A DNA stretch of 64,000 bases from JBEVJC01 sp040510375 (lineage in GTDB: Bacteria; Bacteroidota; Bacteroidia; Chitinophagales; Chitinophagaceae): contig JBEVJC010000013.1 of the NCBI GenBank assembly GCA_040510375.1, positions 124,001-188,000 on the forward strand, read 5' to 3'. The translations under genes and the position numbers were made by a program. Shown here piece by piece: positions 18,407 through 25,470 of the stretch; within the stretch, counting starts at the first letter, position 1; each line of letters starts with the position of its first letter. The notes beneath the pieces are model-generated. The model had not been told where the DNA came from, did no database searches, and saw only the letters and a program-made list of their open reading frames with translations.

Positions 18407-18847
18407 TTACTGGTCGGGATCCATTTGCATAAACTCACGTTTCACTGCTTTCAGCATGCTGAACAGTTGTGCCACCTGTATCAGGAGCATCACTACAAGT
18501 GCCAGTAATACATACCAAGGCAACTTCACCTTCTCGGCATTTTCAACATGTTCAAAACGGTTAAGGTGCCAGCCTGCAAGCGCTGCCCCGATAGCCGCAC
18601 CTACCAGCAAAAAGGAAAGCAACGAATAAATTACTTTCCTGAACATTACGTTCATGGTAGAATAACCAATCTTGAAATTCTCAAAGATCGCTGCGGGAAT
18701 AATCAGGATCAGGGTGATCCAGCTCCAGTTGGATCCGAACCAGGTGGCGGAAAGGAAAAAGTTAAGGGCAAGGATCAGGAAAATGGAGAGCAGCCCCCAG
18801 GGAAATAACAGGAAGGCGGAGGTTTTGTGGTTGGTTGTGCCGGCCAT
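18407..18847 (-). CDS. Conserved-type small membrane protein of unknown function
   Basis: A 146-residue protein with four hydrophobic segments (roughly residues 10-33, 38-55, 70-95 and 107-130) and a charged C-terminus ending MDPDQ. No catalytic motif or named domain is recognised. It is convergent with crtY and divergent from the tetR gene, with about 100 bases between the start codons. Its start codon region overlaps nothing, so it is likely an independent single gene. Confidence 0.65.
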   Translation of the reverse strand: MAGTTNHKTSAFLLFPWGLLSIFLILALNFFLSATWFGSNWSWITLILIIPAAIFENFKIGYSTMNVMFRKVIYSLLSFLLVGAAIGAALAGWHLNRFEHVENAEKVKLPWYVLLALVVMLLIQVAQLFSMLKAVKREFMQMDPDQ

Positions 18848-18908
18848 AAGATCAGTTTGACTGTAATGTAAATAATTCTCCGGGTTCTGGATTTTAACAC
18901 CAAAAGTT

Positions 18909-18938
18909 TTGAATAATATACCGATCGGTATATATTTG
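18909..18938 (+). promoter_or_regulatory. Bacteroidota-type promoter of the tetR gene
   Basis: TTG at 18909-18911 (within TTTTG) is followed by exactly 19 bases and then TATATTTG at 18931-18938. This matches the Bacteroidota sigma consensus TTG-N19-TAnnTTTG. The tetR ATG is 11 bases after the -7 element. The palindromic operator 18916-18933 fills the space between the two elements, so a bound repressor would block transcription. Confidence 0.8.
18916..18933. promoter_or_regulatory. TetR-type operator 1 (autoregulation site)
   Basis: A perfect 18-base palindrome with core TACCGATCGGTA, placed between the -33 and -7 elements of the tetR promoter. The same 18 bases recur upstream of the SDR gene at 19551-19570. 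Palindromes of this form (TACCGATCGGTA) are typical TetR-family targets. Confidence 0.85.
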
Positions 18939-18948
18939 CATTCTGATT

Positions 18949-19533
18949 ATGTCAAAAGCCGAAGAAACAAAAGCCTTTATTATCGAGCGTACCGCTCCCG
19001 TCTTCAATAAGAAGGGGTATGCGGGTACCTCGTTGTCGGATATTACGGCTGCTACCGGTCTGACAAAGGGCAGTATTTACGGGAATTTTGCGGACAAGGA
19101 TGCGGTTGCCCTGGCGGCTTTCGATTATAACCTGAACAAGGTCAATGCGCTTTTTTCCGCTGAAATGGCGAAGGAAAACAGTTCCCGGGACAAACTCCTG
19201 GTATATGTAAAGTTATATACCCGCTTCCATAAATATCCATTTCCTGAAGGCGGATGCCCGGTGATGAATACAGCAATTGAGTCGGACGATACCCATCCCC
19301 GTTTGAAAGCCCGCGCAGCCGGAGCGTTGATTAGCTGGAAAAACCAGATTGTGGACCTGATCCGGAAAGGGATCAGGGAAGGGGAATTTAAAAAGGTAAA
19401 AGATCCGGAGCAGGCCGGACTGACCATACTGGCTACCATTGAAGGGGCAACCATGATTGCATTCGCTACCGGTAATCCGGCACTACGAAACAGTATTATG
19501 CGTTCGGTTAAAACAATGATTGAAGAACTATAA
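18949..19533 (+). CDS. TetR/AcrR-family transcriptional repressor
   Basis: A 194-residue TetR regulator. The DNA-binding helix-turn-helix lies at residues 10-55 (GYAGTSLSDITAATGLTKGS followed by IYGNFADKDAVALAAF). The C-terminal half is the ligand and dimer domain, ending in a helix that includes ATIEGATMIAFA, seen in the AcrR/NemR-like group. It is preceded and followed by copies of the same palindrome, so it very likely represses itself and the SDR-DUF2798 genes. The inducer is unknown; regulators beside SDR enzymes often sense reactive aldehydes or quinones. Confidence 0.93.
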   Translation: MSKAEETKAFIIERTAPVFNKKGYAGTSLSDITAATGLTKGSIYGNFADKDAVALAAFDYNLNKVNALFSAEMAKENSSRDKLLVYVKLYTRFHKYPFPEGGCPVMNTAIESDDTHPRLKARAAGALISWKNQIVDLIRKGIREGEFKKVKDPEQAGLTILATIEGATMIAFATGNPALRNSIMRSVKTMIEEL

Positions 19534-19550
19534 ACTTTTTTTTCTGATTA

Positions 19551-19570
19551 AATATACCGATCGGTATATT
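19551..19570. promoter_or_regulatory. TetR-type operator 2 (controls the SDR gene)
   Basis: A perfect 20-base palindrome with core TACCGATCGGTA, sharing its central 18 bases with operator 1. It lies 23 bases before the SDR start codon and 17 bases after the tetR stop. No good TAnnTTTG element was found beside it, so the promoter it covers is not resolved. Confidence 0.85.
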
Positions 19571-19593
19571 ATTAAATATTAAAAACAACAAAA

Positions 19594-20346
19594 ATGAAAA
19601 CATCAGGTAATACCATTCTTATTTCTGGCGGAACTGCAGGGATCGGACTGGAAATGGCAAAACTCCTATCGAAAGACAATAAAGTGATCATTACTGGTCG
19701 CGATGAATCAAGGCTCCGGAAAGCGCTGGCGATCCTTCCAGGCGTTACCGGAATACAATCGGATATTTCCGATAATAACCAGGCCGACGAACTGGCCGAA
19801 CGTTTGAAGTCTGAATTTCCGAAACTGAATATTGTGATCAATAATGCAGGTCTCGCGTTCCTTCATGACCTGTCAGTTCCCGGAACTGCTTACCAGTTTG
19901 CAAAGGATATAATGGTTACCAATTACCTTTCCATTGTCCGCTTCAACGATCTCCTGTTGCCATTGCTGACAAAGCAGCATGAAGCTGCAATCGTCAATGT
20001 TTCGTCCATAGTAGCTTTTGCAGGATCAACAAATCTTTCAACCTATTCTGCCAGTAAAGCAGCATTACATTCATACACACAGTTGCTGAGACTTTCATTG
20101 AAGGATACATCAGTAAAAGTTTTTGAATTGATGCCTCCACTGGTCAATACTGAATTCTCCAAAGAGATTGGTGGGGAACGTGGCATCGCACCAGAAACCG
20201 TTGCAGGCCACCTGCTTGAAGCATTTGCGAGCGATACATATGAAATCCGGTCCGGCGATACAGAACATGTATACCGTCTGTACCTGAGCTCACCGGATAA
20301 AGCGCTCGAATTAATGAACCAGCCTCAGGAACAGGCGCAGGCATGA
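19594..20346 (+). CDS. Short-chain dehydrogenase/reductase (DltE-like classical SDR)
   Basis: A 250-residue classical SDR. The cofactor loop is SGGTAGIGLEMAKLL, NNAG is in IVINNAGLAF, and the catalytic Ser/Tyr/Lys are in VNVSSIVAFAG and TYSASKAALH. Basic residues after the second strand (TGRDESR) suggest NADP(H). The C-terminal part resembles DltE-type SDRs often found beside TetR regulators. It would reduce a carbonyl compound; the substrate is unknown. It overlaps the following DUF2798 gene by 4 bases and is preceded by a TetR operator. Confidence 0.9.
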   Translation: MKTSGNTILISGGTAGIGLEMAKLLSKDNKVIITGRDESRLRKALAILPGVTGIQSDISDNNQADELAERLKSEFPKLNIVINNAGLAFLHDLSVPGTAYQFAKDIMVTNYLSIVRFNDLLLPLLTKQHEAAIVNVSSIVAFAGSTNLSTYSASKAALHSYTQLLRLSLKDTSVKVFELMPPLVNTEFSKEIGGERGIAPETVAGHLLEAFASDTYEIRSGDTEHVYRLYLSSPDKALELMNQPQEQAQA

Positions 20347-20564
20347 AAAAAAAGATAACCTTCGCGCTCCTGATGGGGATTATCACCACCGGTATCATTT
20401 CGTTCACGTTGATTTCTGTGAATGTGGGATTACGTCCTGATTTCGGTTTTATCTGGATGCGGTCATGGGTGCTGTCGTATTGTATTGCCACACCCTGTAT
20501 CCTGTTGTTTGGACCGATGATTCAGCGGGTCGTGGACAAGATGTTCCGGAAGCAGACCGCGTAG
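20343..20564 (+). CDS. DUF2798 small membrane protein
   Basis: A 73-residue protein with two hydrophobic segments (residues 5-27 and 40-60), matching the DUF2798 family of small two-helix membrane proteins. The function is unknown. It overlaps the SDR stop by 4 bases and so belongs to the TetR-controlled unit. Its last 18 codons (GPMIQRVVDKMFRKQTA and stop) are the first copy of a 57-base tandem repeat that continues downstream in three more copies. Its present C-terminus may therefore be a recent product of repeat change. Confidence 0.8.
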   Translation: MKKKITFALLMGIITTGIISFTLISVNVGLRPDFGFIWMRSWVLSYCIATPCILLFGPMIQRVVDKMFRKQTA

Positions 20565-20737
20565 ATTGGACCAATGATTCAGCTGATCGTGGACAAGATG
20601 TTCCGGGAGCAGACTGCGTAGATTGGGCCAATGATTCAGCTGACGTCGACAAGATGTTCCGGGAGCAGGCCGCGTAGATTGGACCAATGATTCAGCTGAT
20701 CGTGGACCGGATATTCCGGGAACAGACCGTATAGAAG
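20511..20737 (+). repeat. 57-base tandem repeat, four copies, seeded by the DUF2798 gene 3' end
   Basis: Copies at 20511-20567, 20568-20624, 20625-20680 (one base shorter) and 20681-20737. Copy 1 is coding: it is the end of the DUF2798 gene and includes its TAG stop. Each later copy repeats the same codons from GGACCAATGATTCAGCTG through the TAG, so each still encodes a MIQLIVDKMFREQTA-like peptide and stop. Differences are mostly single substitutions; copy 4 is the most diverged. The array fills the gap up to fabF. Confidence 0.95.
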
Positions 20738-20749
20738 AAAATATAAAAA

Positions 20750-22006
20750 ATGAAAAGAGTAGTTATTACAGGGATGGGTGTTATCAGTCCCCTGGGCAAT
20801 AGTGTATCGGAATTCTGGTCGAACATTTTAGATGGACGTTCCGGTGTGGGCTCCATTACCAAATTCGACACAAGCAAATTCCGCACAAAGATCGCTGCTG
20901 AGGTGAAAGGTTTTGATCCCCTTCCATTCATGGAGAAGAAGGATGTACGTAAGTATGATCTTTTCACCCAGTATGCACTGGCTGCTGCCAGTGAGGCGGT
21001 AATTGATGCGGGTCTCGATTTTGAAAACATGCCCGACCAGGAACGGTACGACACCGGAGTGATCTGGGCTTCCGGCAACGGTGGTATCGGCACTTTTGAA
21101 GAACAACTGAAAGAGTTTCACCAGGGCGACGGCACTCCCCGTTTTAACCCTTATTTCATTCCAAAAATGATCGTTGATATCGCCGCAGGGGTGATCTCGA
21201 TCCGATATAAACTGCACGGGCCGAATTACTGTACGGTATCGGCCTGTGCTTCTTCCAATACAGCCATCATCAATGCATTTGATACCATCCGGCTGGGCAA
21301 GGCAAAAATTATGATTGCCGGTGGATCAGAAGCCGCCATAACCGAATCTTCTGTAGGTGGATTCAATGCATCGCAGGCACTTTCAAAAAATAATGCGGAT
21401 CCAACTGGTGCATCGCGACCGTTTGACCGAACACGGGACGGTTTTGTAATGGGAGAAGGTGCAGCAGCAATTATTCTGGAAGACCTGGAACATGCCCTGG
21501 CACGCGGCGCAAAAATTTATGGAGAGATGTTGGGTGGTGGTATGGCAGCAGATGCATATCACCTTACAGGCACAGCTCCAGACGGGCTGGGCGCGGCACT
21601 CGGTATGTCTGCCGCATTGAAGGAAGCGGGAATCACTCCTTCAGAAATTACCTATATCAATGCACACGCCACTTCCACTCCCGTAGGTGATATCAGTGAA
21701 CTGCATGCGATAAAAAAATTATTCGGGGAAGTACCGGCGCTGGTTACTGCGCCGAAATCGATGACCGGTCACCTGCTTGGTGCTGCCGGTGCTATTGAAA
21801 CAGTGATGTCGGTGTTATCAGTCTACCATGACCAGATCCCGGCTACCATCAATACCACGCAGGTTGATGAAGCAATCCCTCCAGGTATTACCATCCTCAC
21901 GGGAACTCCTGTTAAACGCGAAGTAAACTATGTATTGAATAATACATTTGGATTTGGTGGACATACGGCCAGCTCTTTATTTGGAAAATACATGGACCGA
22001 TCCTGA
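20750..22006 (+). CDS. fabF: Beta-ketoacyl-ACP synthase II
   Basis: A 418-residue condensing enzyme that extends acyl-ACP with malonyl-ACP in fatty-acid synthesis. The catalytic triad is visible: Cys166 in VSACASSNTA, His306 in NAHATSTPVGD and His341 in TGHLLGAAGAIE. The length and motifs are those of FabF. There is no adjacent acyl-carrier-protein gene, unlike the common fabF-acpP pair, so it may be a second copy for special lipids. It begins 13 bases after the 57-base repeat array. Its last bases resemble the 23-base repeats that follow. Confidence 0.93.
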   Translation: MKRVVITGMGVISPLGNSVSEFWSNILDGRSGVGSITKFDTSKFRTKIAAEVKGFDPLPFMEKKDVRKYDLFTQYALAAASEAVIDAGLDFENMPDQERYDTGVIWASGNGGIGTFEEQLKEFHQGDGTPRFNPYFIPKMIVDIAAGVISIRYKLHGPNYCTVSACASSNTAIINAFDTIRLGKAKIMIAGGSEAAITESSVGGFNASQALSKNNADPTGASRPFDRTRDGFVMGEGAAAIILEDLEHALARGAKIYGEMLGGGMAADAYHLTGTAPDGLGAALGMSAALKEAGITPSEITYINAHATSTPVGDISELHAIKKLFGEVPALVTAPKSMTGHLLGAAGAIETVMSVLSVYHDQIPATINTTQVDEAIPPGITILTGTPVKREVNYVLNNTFGFGGHTASSLFGKYMDRS

Positions 22007-22142
22007 GAAACCATATGACCAGGTATAGGAAAACCAATTGACCGGTTTCGGGGAAGCCAATTGACCGGGTCTTGAGAAACCAATTGCACGGATCCAGAAA
22101 AACCAAATGACCAGGTTCGGTGATGCCAATTGACCGGGTCCT
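22005..22142 (+). repeat. 23-base degenerate tandem repeat, six copies, at the fabF 3' end
   Basis: Six head-to-tail units of exactly 23 bases: 22005-22027, 22028-22050, 22051-22073, 22074-22096, 22097-22119 and 22120-22142. The consensus core is AACCAATTGACCGGGTC. The last coding bases of fabF (about 21983-22004, ending TGGACCGATCC) look like a further, diverged copy. The array exactly fills the space between fabF and the convergent VOC gene. Confidence 0.92.
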
Positions 22143-22144
22143 TA

Positions 22145-22528
22145 TTATATTTCGTAAACTTCCAGCGGTAGCCCGTCCGGATCTGCAAAAAAAGTAAAAC
22201 GTTTTCCTGTGTATTCATCTGTGCGGATGGGTTCCACCACTACGCCCATTGATTCGAGCCGGAGTTTCATGGCTTCCACATCAGTTGTGGAAAATGCAAG
22301 ATGCCTTAGTCCGGCTGCCTCTGGCCTGGACGGCCTTCGCGGCGGATCAGGAAACGAAAACAATTCGATGATGTAATGCCCGTCCAGCGCGAGGTCCAGC
22401 TTATAACTCTGCCGTGCTTCCCGGTATACCTCGCGGATAATCACCAGTCCTAATACCTCCGTATAGAATTTCTTCGATCGCCCGTAATCGGAACTGATGA
22501 TCGCTATATGATGCACTGCTGAAAGCAT
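22145..22528 (-). CDS. VOC-family protein (YaeR/GloA2-like)
   Basis: A 127-residue vicinal-oxygen-chelate protein. HHIAIISSDYGRSKKFYTEV is the first beta-alpha-beta unit, with the metal-ligand His. LRHLAFSTTDVEAM begins the second module, and FFADPDGLPLEVYEI closes it with the last acidic metal ligand. The family includes glyoxalase I-like enzymes; YaeR-like members have no proven substrate. It lies one base downstream of the desaturase stop on the same strand, so the two may be co-transcribed. Confidence 0.88.
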   Translation of the reverse strand: MLSAVHHIAIISSDYGRSKKFYTEVLGLVIIREVYREARQSYKLDLALDGHYIIELFSFPDPPRRPSRPEAAGLRHLAFSTTDVEAMKLRLESMGVVVEPIRTDEYTGKRFTFFADPDGLPLEVYEI

Positions 22529-22529
22529 G

Positions 22530-23606
22530 TTAAGAAGTAGGCGTCAGCTCTGGCCTTGTAACACCGGTTGCTTTGATAATTTCCTTTTCTTTTTTAGCTG
22601 CAATGTATTTGCGGATAAAATCTTTTTTGGAATCGTGATAGGATTCCACGGCACCGATTTTATATAAACTGTAGATATAAACCCATGCAAGATCCAGCTG
22701 GCCTGGCAGGAAACCTGCTCTCGCGCTGCCGGGATAAAGATGGTGGTTATTATGCCATTCGCCAGCAAACAATCCCGGACGGGCCTGGTTGATGCTGAGG
22801 TTACTCCTGTCGAAATCCAGGCCCTGTACGTGTTTCACTTCGCCCTTACCATGACCGGTATAGTTGAATGCACGAACACCAACAAACCATACCACCGCAC
22901 CAGTGAACAGCGCAGTGGCAAGTGCATGACCGCCGATCAGGAATAATGTGCCATACCAGAAAGCCCAGTTCAGTAACCACAGCCCGATTGTATACACGGG
23001 CGATGCAACCGATCCCCATTTCTGGTATTGTTTGTAACTGTTGATCCAGACACCGGTATGTTGCATGAAAAACGCAACACGTTTGTAATCTGCTTCACTC
23101 AGGTTTTTATTGATGCTTTGGTGATTCACATCTGAAAGCATACAATACATCAGTCCACCCTTTGGATTGTATGGATCACCGGGAGTATCACTCTTTACAT
23201 GGTGAACGTGATGGGAGATTACATAGATCTCTTCAGGAAAAGTTTTAATGGCAAGGTTCTGCGTAATGATCCGGAAAATCGGATGGCTGAACTTAAATGC
23301 CTTATGGGTACAGTAACGGTGAAACCAGATGGTGGCATGTGTACTGATCATTATAAAAGTGTAAACAACTGTCACGGCCAGCAGAGGCCATGAAAAATTA
23401 AAGAAAAAGAAAGCAATCACGAATGGCGCCATCAATGTTGCCATCAGCCAGCTGGTCAGGGAAATCCAGTTCCTTTTGTCTTTGAAAATATTGATCCTTG
23501 AAAATGCTTCGGACCATAATTGTTTTGTAGTGGGTTTAACGAGTTCACCATTTTCGTCTTGCCAGCCGTAAGAAGGGGTTTGGAGGATATTGTCTATAAA
23601 GGCCAT
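22530..23606 (-). CDS. Fatty acyl desaturase (stearoyl-CoA/lipid desaturase family)
   Basis: A 358-residue membrane di-iron desaturase that introduces a double bond into acyl chains. Three histidine boxes are present: HRYCTH, HHVHH and HNNHH. Hydrophobic helices lie before box 1 and between boxes 2 and 3. The start is set at ATG 23606 (MAFIDNILQTPSYGW); a longer frame adds 28 hydrophobic, unconserved residues. The C-terminus is Lys/Glu-rich. It probably adjusts membrane fluidity. No clear promoter was found upstream. Confidence 0.9.
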   Translation of the reverse strand: MAFIDNILQTPSYGWQDENGELVKPTTKQLWSEAFSRINIFKDKRNWISLTSWLMATLMAPFVIAFFFFNFSWPLLAVTVVYTFIMISTHATIWFHRYCTHKAFKFSHPIFRIITQNLAIKTFPEEIYVISHHVHHVKSDTPGDPYNPKGGLMYCMLSDVNHQSINKNLSEADYKRVAFFMQHTGVWINSYKQYQKWGSVASPVYTIGLWLLNWAFWYGTLFLIGGHALATALFTGAVVWFVGVRAFNYTGHGKGEVKHVQGLDFDRSNLSINQARPGLFAGEWHNNHHLYPGSARAGFLPGQLDLAWVYIYSLYKIGAVESYHDSKKDFIRKYIAAKKEKEIIKATGVTRPELTPTS

Positions 23607-23894
23607 AAAAAGTGAAAAATTTCTAATAAAAAAACAGATATGTATAAGCGAATCCAGTAAATCTAGGATAATAAACGTTGCAAAAACCATATCGGATGTA
23701 AGGGTTTGAATCTTAACATCAAAGAGGCTATCCCGGACGATACTAACGGGTTATAAAAATACATTATACGATTGTTAATCAATTAGTTATATTAAAAAAT
23801 CCATAAATTATTTTCCCAAACGCAATAAAATAGTTAATGAATTGCGTCGGGTTTTCCGGTCCTTATCGGGGAAATGCAACAATATATAATTTTA

Positions 23895-24446
23895 TCAGCT
23901 TCTTTTCCAGAGACCGGTATATTTTTTCTGGTATTTCGGGTCAATTTCTTTCGCGATAAGATCCAGTGCCCTGGCTTTTACTGTTTCATCCCTGAACTGA
24001 TCAAAGATTTTCCTGAAATTTTCCAGGATATCATAACGTATCAGGGTGTAATTTTTCTCACTTACACATTCTTCATACCGTTTGGTAAGATGGGAAATGA
24101 TGAGTTCCTGCATTTCTTTACTGATCACTCCGATTTTCCAGAGTGATTGAATGGTGTGACGGGCTGTAACAAATTTTTCGTCTTTCGTTACGGCAATTAT
24201 TTTATCGAGGTCAGCGATGATCTTTTTTTGGGGATCACTTTTCGCCAGGTTGGTGAGAAGTTGTGTGGCAATGGCCCGCTCGTGGTTATCACCGGTGCGG
24301 GTAAGTTCAACCAGGTCGTCCCAGACTTCATAAGTCCAGTCAACCTGGTTTTGTGTTTCCTTCATCAGGTATTTATATCCTTCGTACCGTACATTGGGGT
24401 CGTTGGATTTCAGGTCGGAATAATATTGCCTTGACAGCTCGTCCAT
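23895..24446 (-). CDS. Hypothetical helical-repeat protein
   Basis: A 183-residue soluble, all-helical-looking protein with no membrane segment or signal peptide. Regularly spaced helices (for example VWDDLVELTRTGDNHERAIA and ATQLLTNLAK) suggest HEAT/ARM-like repeats, but no family is recognised with certainty. The start is at ATG 24446 (MDELSRQYY); an upstream TTG would add seven residues. It lies 34 bases downstream of the SRPBCC gene on the same strand and could be co-transcribed with it. Confidence 0.6.
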   Translation of the reverse strand: MDELSRQYYSDLKSNDPNVRYEGYKYLMKETQNQVDWTYEVWDDLVELTRTGDNHERAIATQLLTNLAKSDPQKKIIADLDKIIAVTKDEKFVTARHTIQSLWKIGVISKEMQELIISHLTKRYEECVSEKNYTLIRYDILENFRKIFDQFRDETVKARALDLIAKEIDPKYQKKYTGLWKRS

Positions 24447-24480
24447 GGGTCGGTTCTTTAGCGGCAATAATACAAAAAAA

Positions 24481-24915
24481 TTATCCGCCCGACTCCACCA
24501 CTTCTTTCAATTTGGCCAGCACGGATGTCCAGTTGGAGATCATATTTTCCCGTTCCTTATCGGATGTGATATTATCCTGTGTCAGTGTCAGCTCAGTGGT
24601 ATTTCCTTTTTCTTCCAGCAGATAGGTTACGGTGTTGTAATTCTCCGGCAGGTCTTCCTTACCTCCCATAGAACTCCAGTAGGTGCTTCGTAAACGATGG
24701 TTGGGACTGAACTCCAGGATGGTGCCCTTGTCTTCATAAGACTTTCCATTGTATTCTCCTTTATAAACGATAGGCGCACCTTCTTTCCAGGTGCTTGTTA
24801 CGTTGGCACCAAGCAGGTATTTCCTGATCGTGTCCGGAGTTGTGATGGCTTTCCAGACTTCAGATACGTTCGCATTGATAAGGGTTCGTACCCGGGCAAT
24901 AAGTGTTCCCGTCAT
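24481..24915 (-). CDS. SRPBCC-domain (AHSA1-like) protein
   Basis: A 144-residue START-like fold protein of the Activator of Hsp90 ATPase homologue 1 (AHSA1) family. The N-terminal strand and helix are seen in INANVSEVWKAITTPDTIRK, and the C-terminal long helix in NWTSVLAKLKEVVES. The fold makes a deep hydrophobic pocket for a small ligand; the function of most bacterial members is unknown. It is single-domain, with no partner ArsR regulator nearby. Confidence 0.85.
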   Translation of the reverse strand: MTGTLIARVRTLINANVSEVWKAITTPDTIRKYLLGANVTSTWKEGAPIVYKGEYNGKSYEDKGTILEFSPNHRLRSTYWSSMGGKEDLPENYNTVTYLLEEKGNTTELTLTQDNITSDKERENMISNWTSVLAKLKEVVESGG

Positions 24916-25092
24916 AAATTAAAATTTAGATGAAAAAGAGGGTTTGTACCAGAACGGCAAATGCTGGGCCAGAAGGGCAATGTTTATTTTTCGGGCTCGG
25001 AATCATTTGTTGGTGCAGGGCCGGATTGATGGTTTTTTTTTATCTTCAGGATACCGGCGCGACCGGATTATCAAACCATAAAACCTAAGGTC

Positions 25093-25470
25093 ATGAAAAC
25101 GGCGACACCCGAAACAATTGATGCTTACATCTCAACATTTCCTGATGGAGTACAGAAATTACTGGAAGAAGTAAGGACTACCATCAGGAAGGCCGCACCC
25201 GATGCAGTGGAAGCAATCAAATATGCAATGCCAACTTATATTCTAAATGGAAACCTGGTGCATTTCGCAGCCTTTAACAATCATATTGGATTCTATCCTG
25301 CTCCGGTAGGAATGAAGGAATTCCAGGGAGAACTTTCCAAATACAAAACCGGTAAGGGTTCTGTGCAATTTCCGATTGACCGACCCATGCCTGTTGCGCT
25401 TATAACGAAGATTGTCAAGTTCAGGGTTGCCGGGAACCTGGCAAAGCCGATGAAGAAGAAGTCCGCCTGA
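25093..25470 (+). CDS. DUF1801 (YdhG-like) protein
   Basis: A 125-residue protein of the DUF1801 family, sometimes called iron-chaperone-like after frataxin-like B. subtilis YdhG. EEVRTTIRKAAPDAVEAIKY and HIGFYPAPVGMKEF are the diagnostic stretches. The function is not settled. Its last 50 bases overlap, in antisense, the 3' end of the S41 peptidase gene. Confidence 0.88.
   Translation: MKTATPETIDAYISTFPDGVQKLLEEVRTTIRKAAPDAVEAIKYAMPTYILNGNLVHFAAFNNHIGFYPAPVGMKEFQGELSKYKTGKGSVQFPIDRPMPVALITKIVKFRVAGNLAKPMKKKSA

Noticed and set aside
20463..20687. Several 67-74 codon frames on both strands inside the 57-base repeat
   Set aside because: They arise from the periodic sequence itself; no independent support for coding beyond the DUF2798 gene.
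20511..22142. CRISPR array
   Set aside because: The repeats are directly adjacent with no spacers, vary in sequence, and no cas genes are present.
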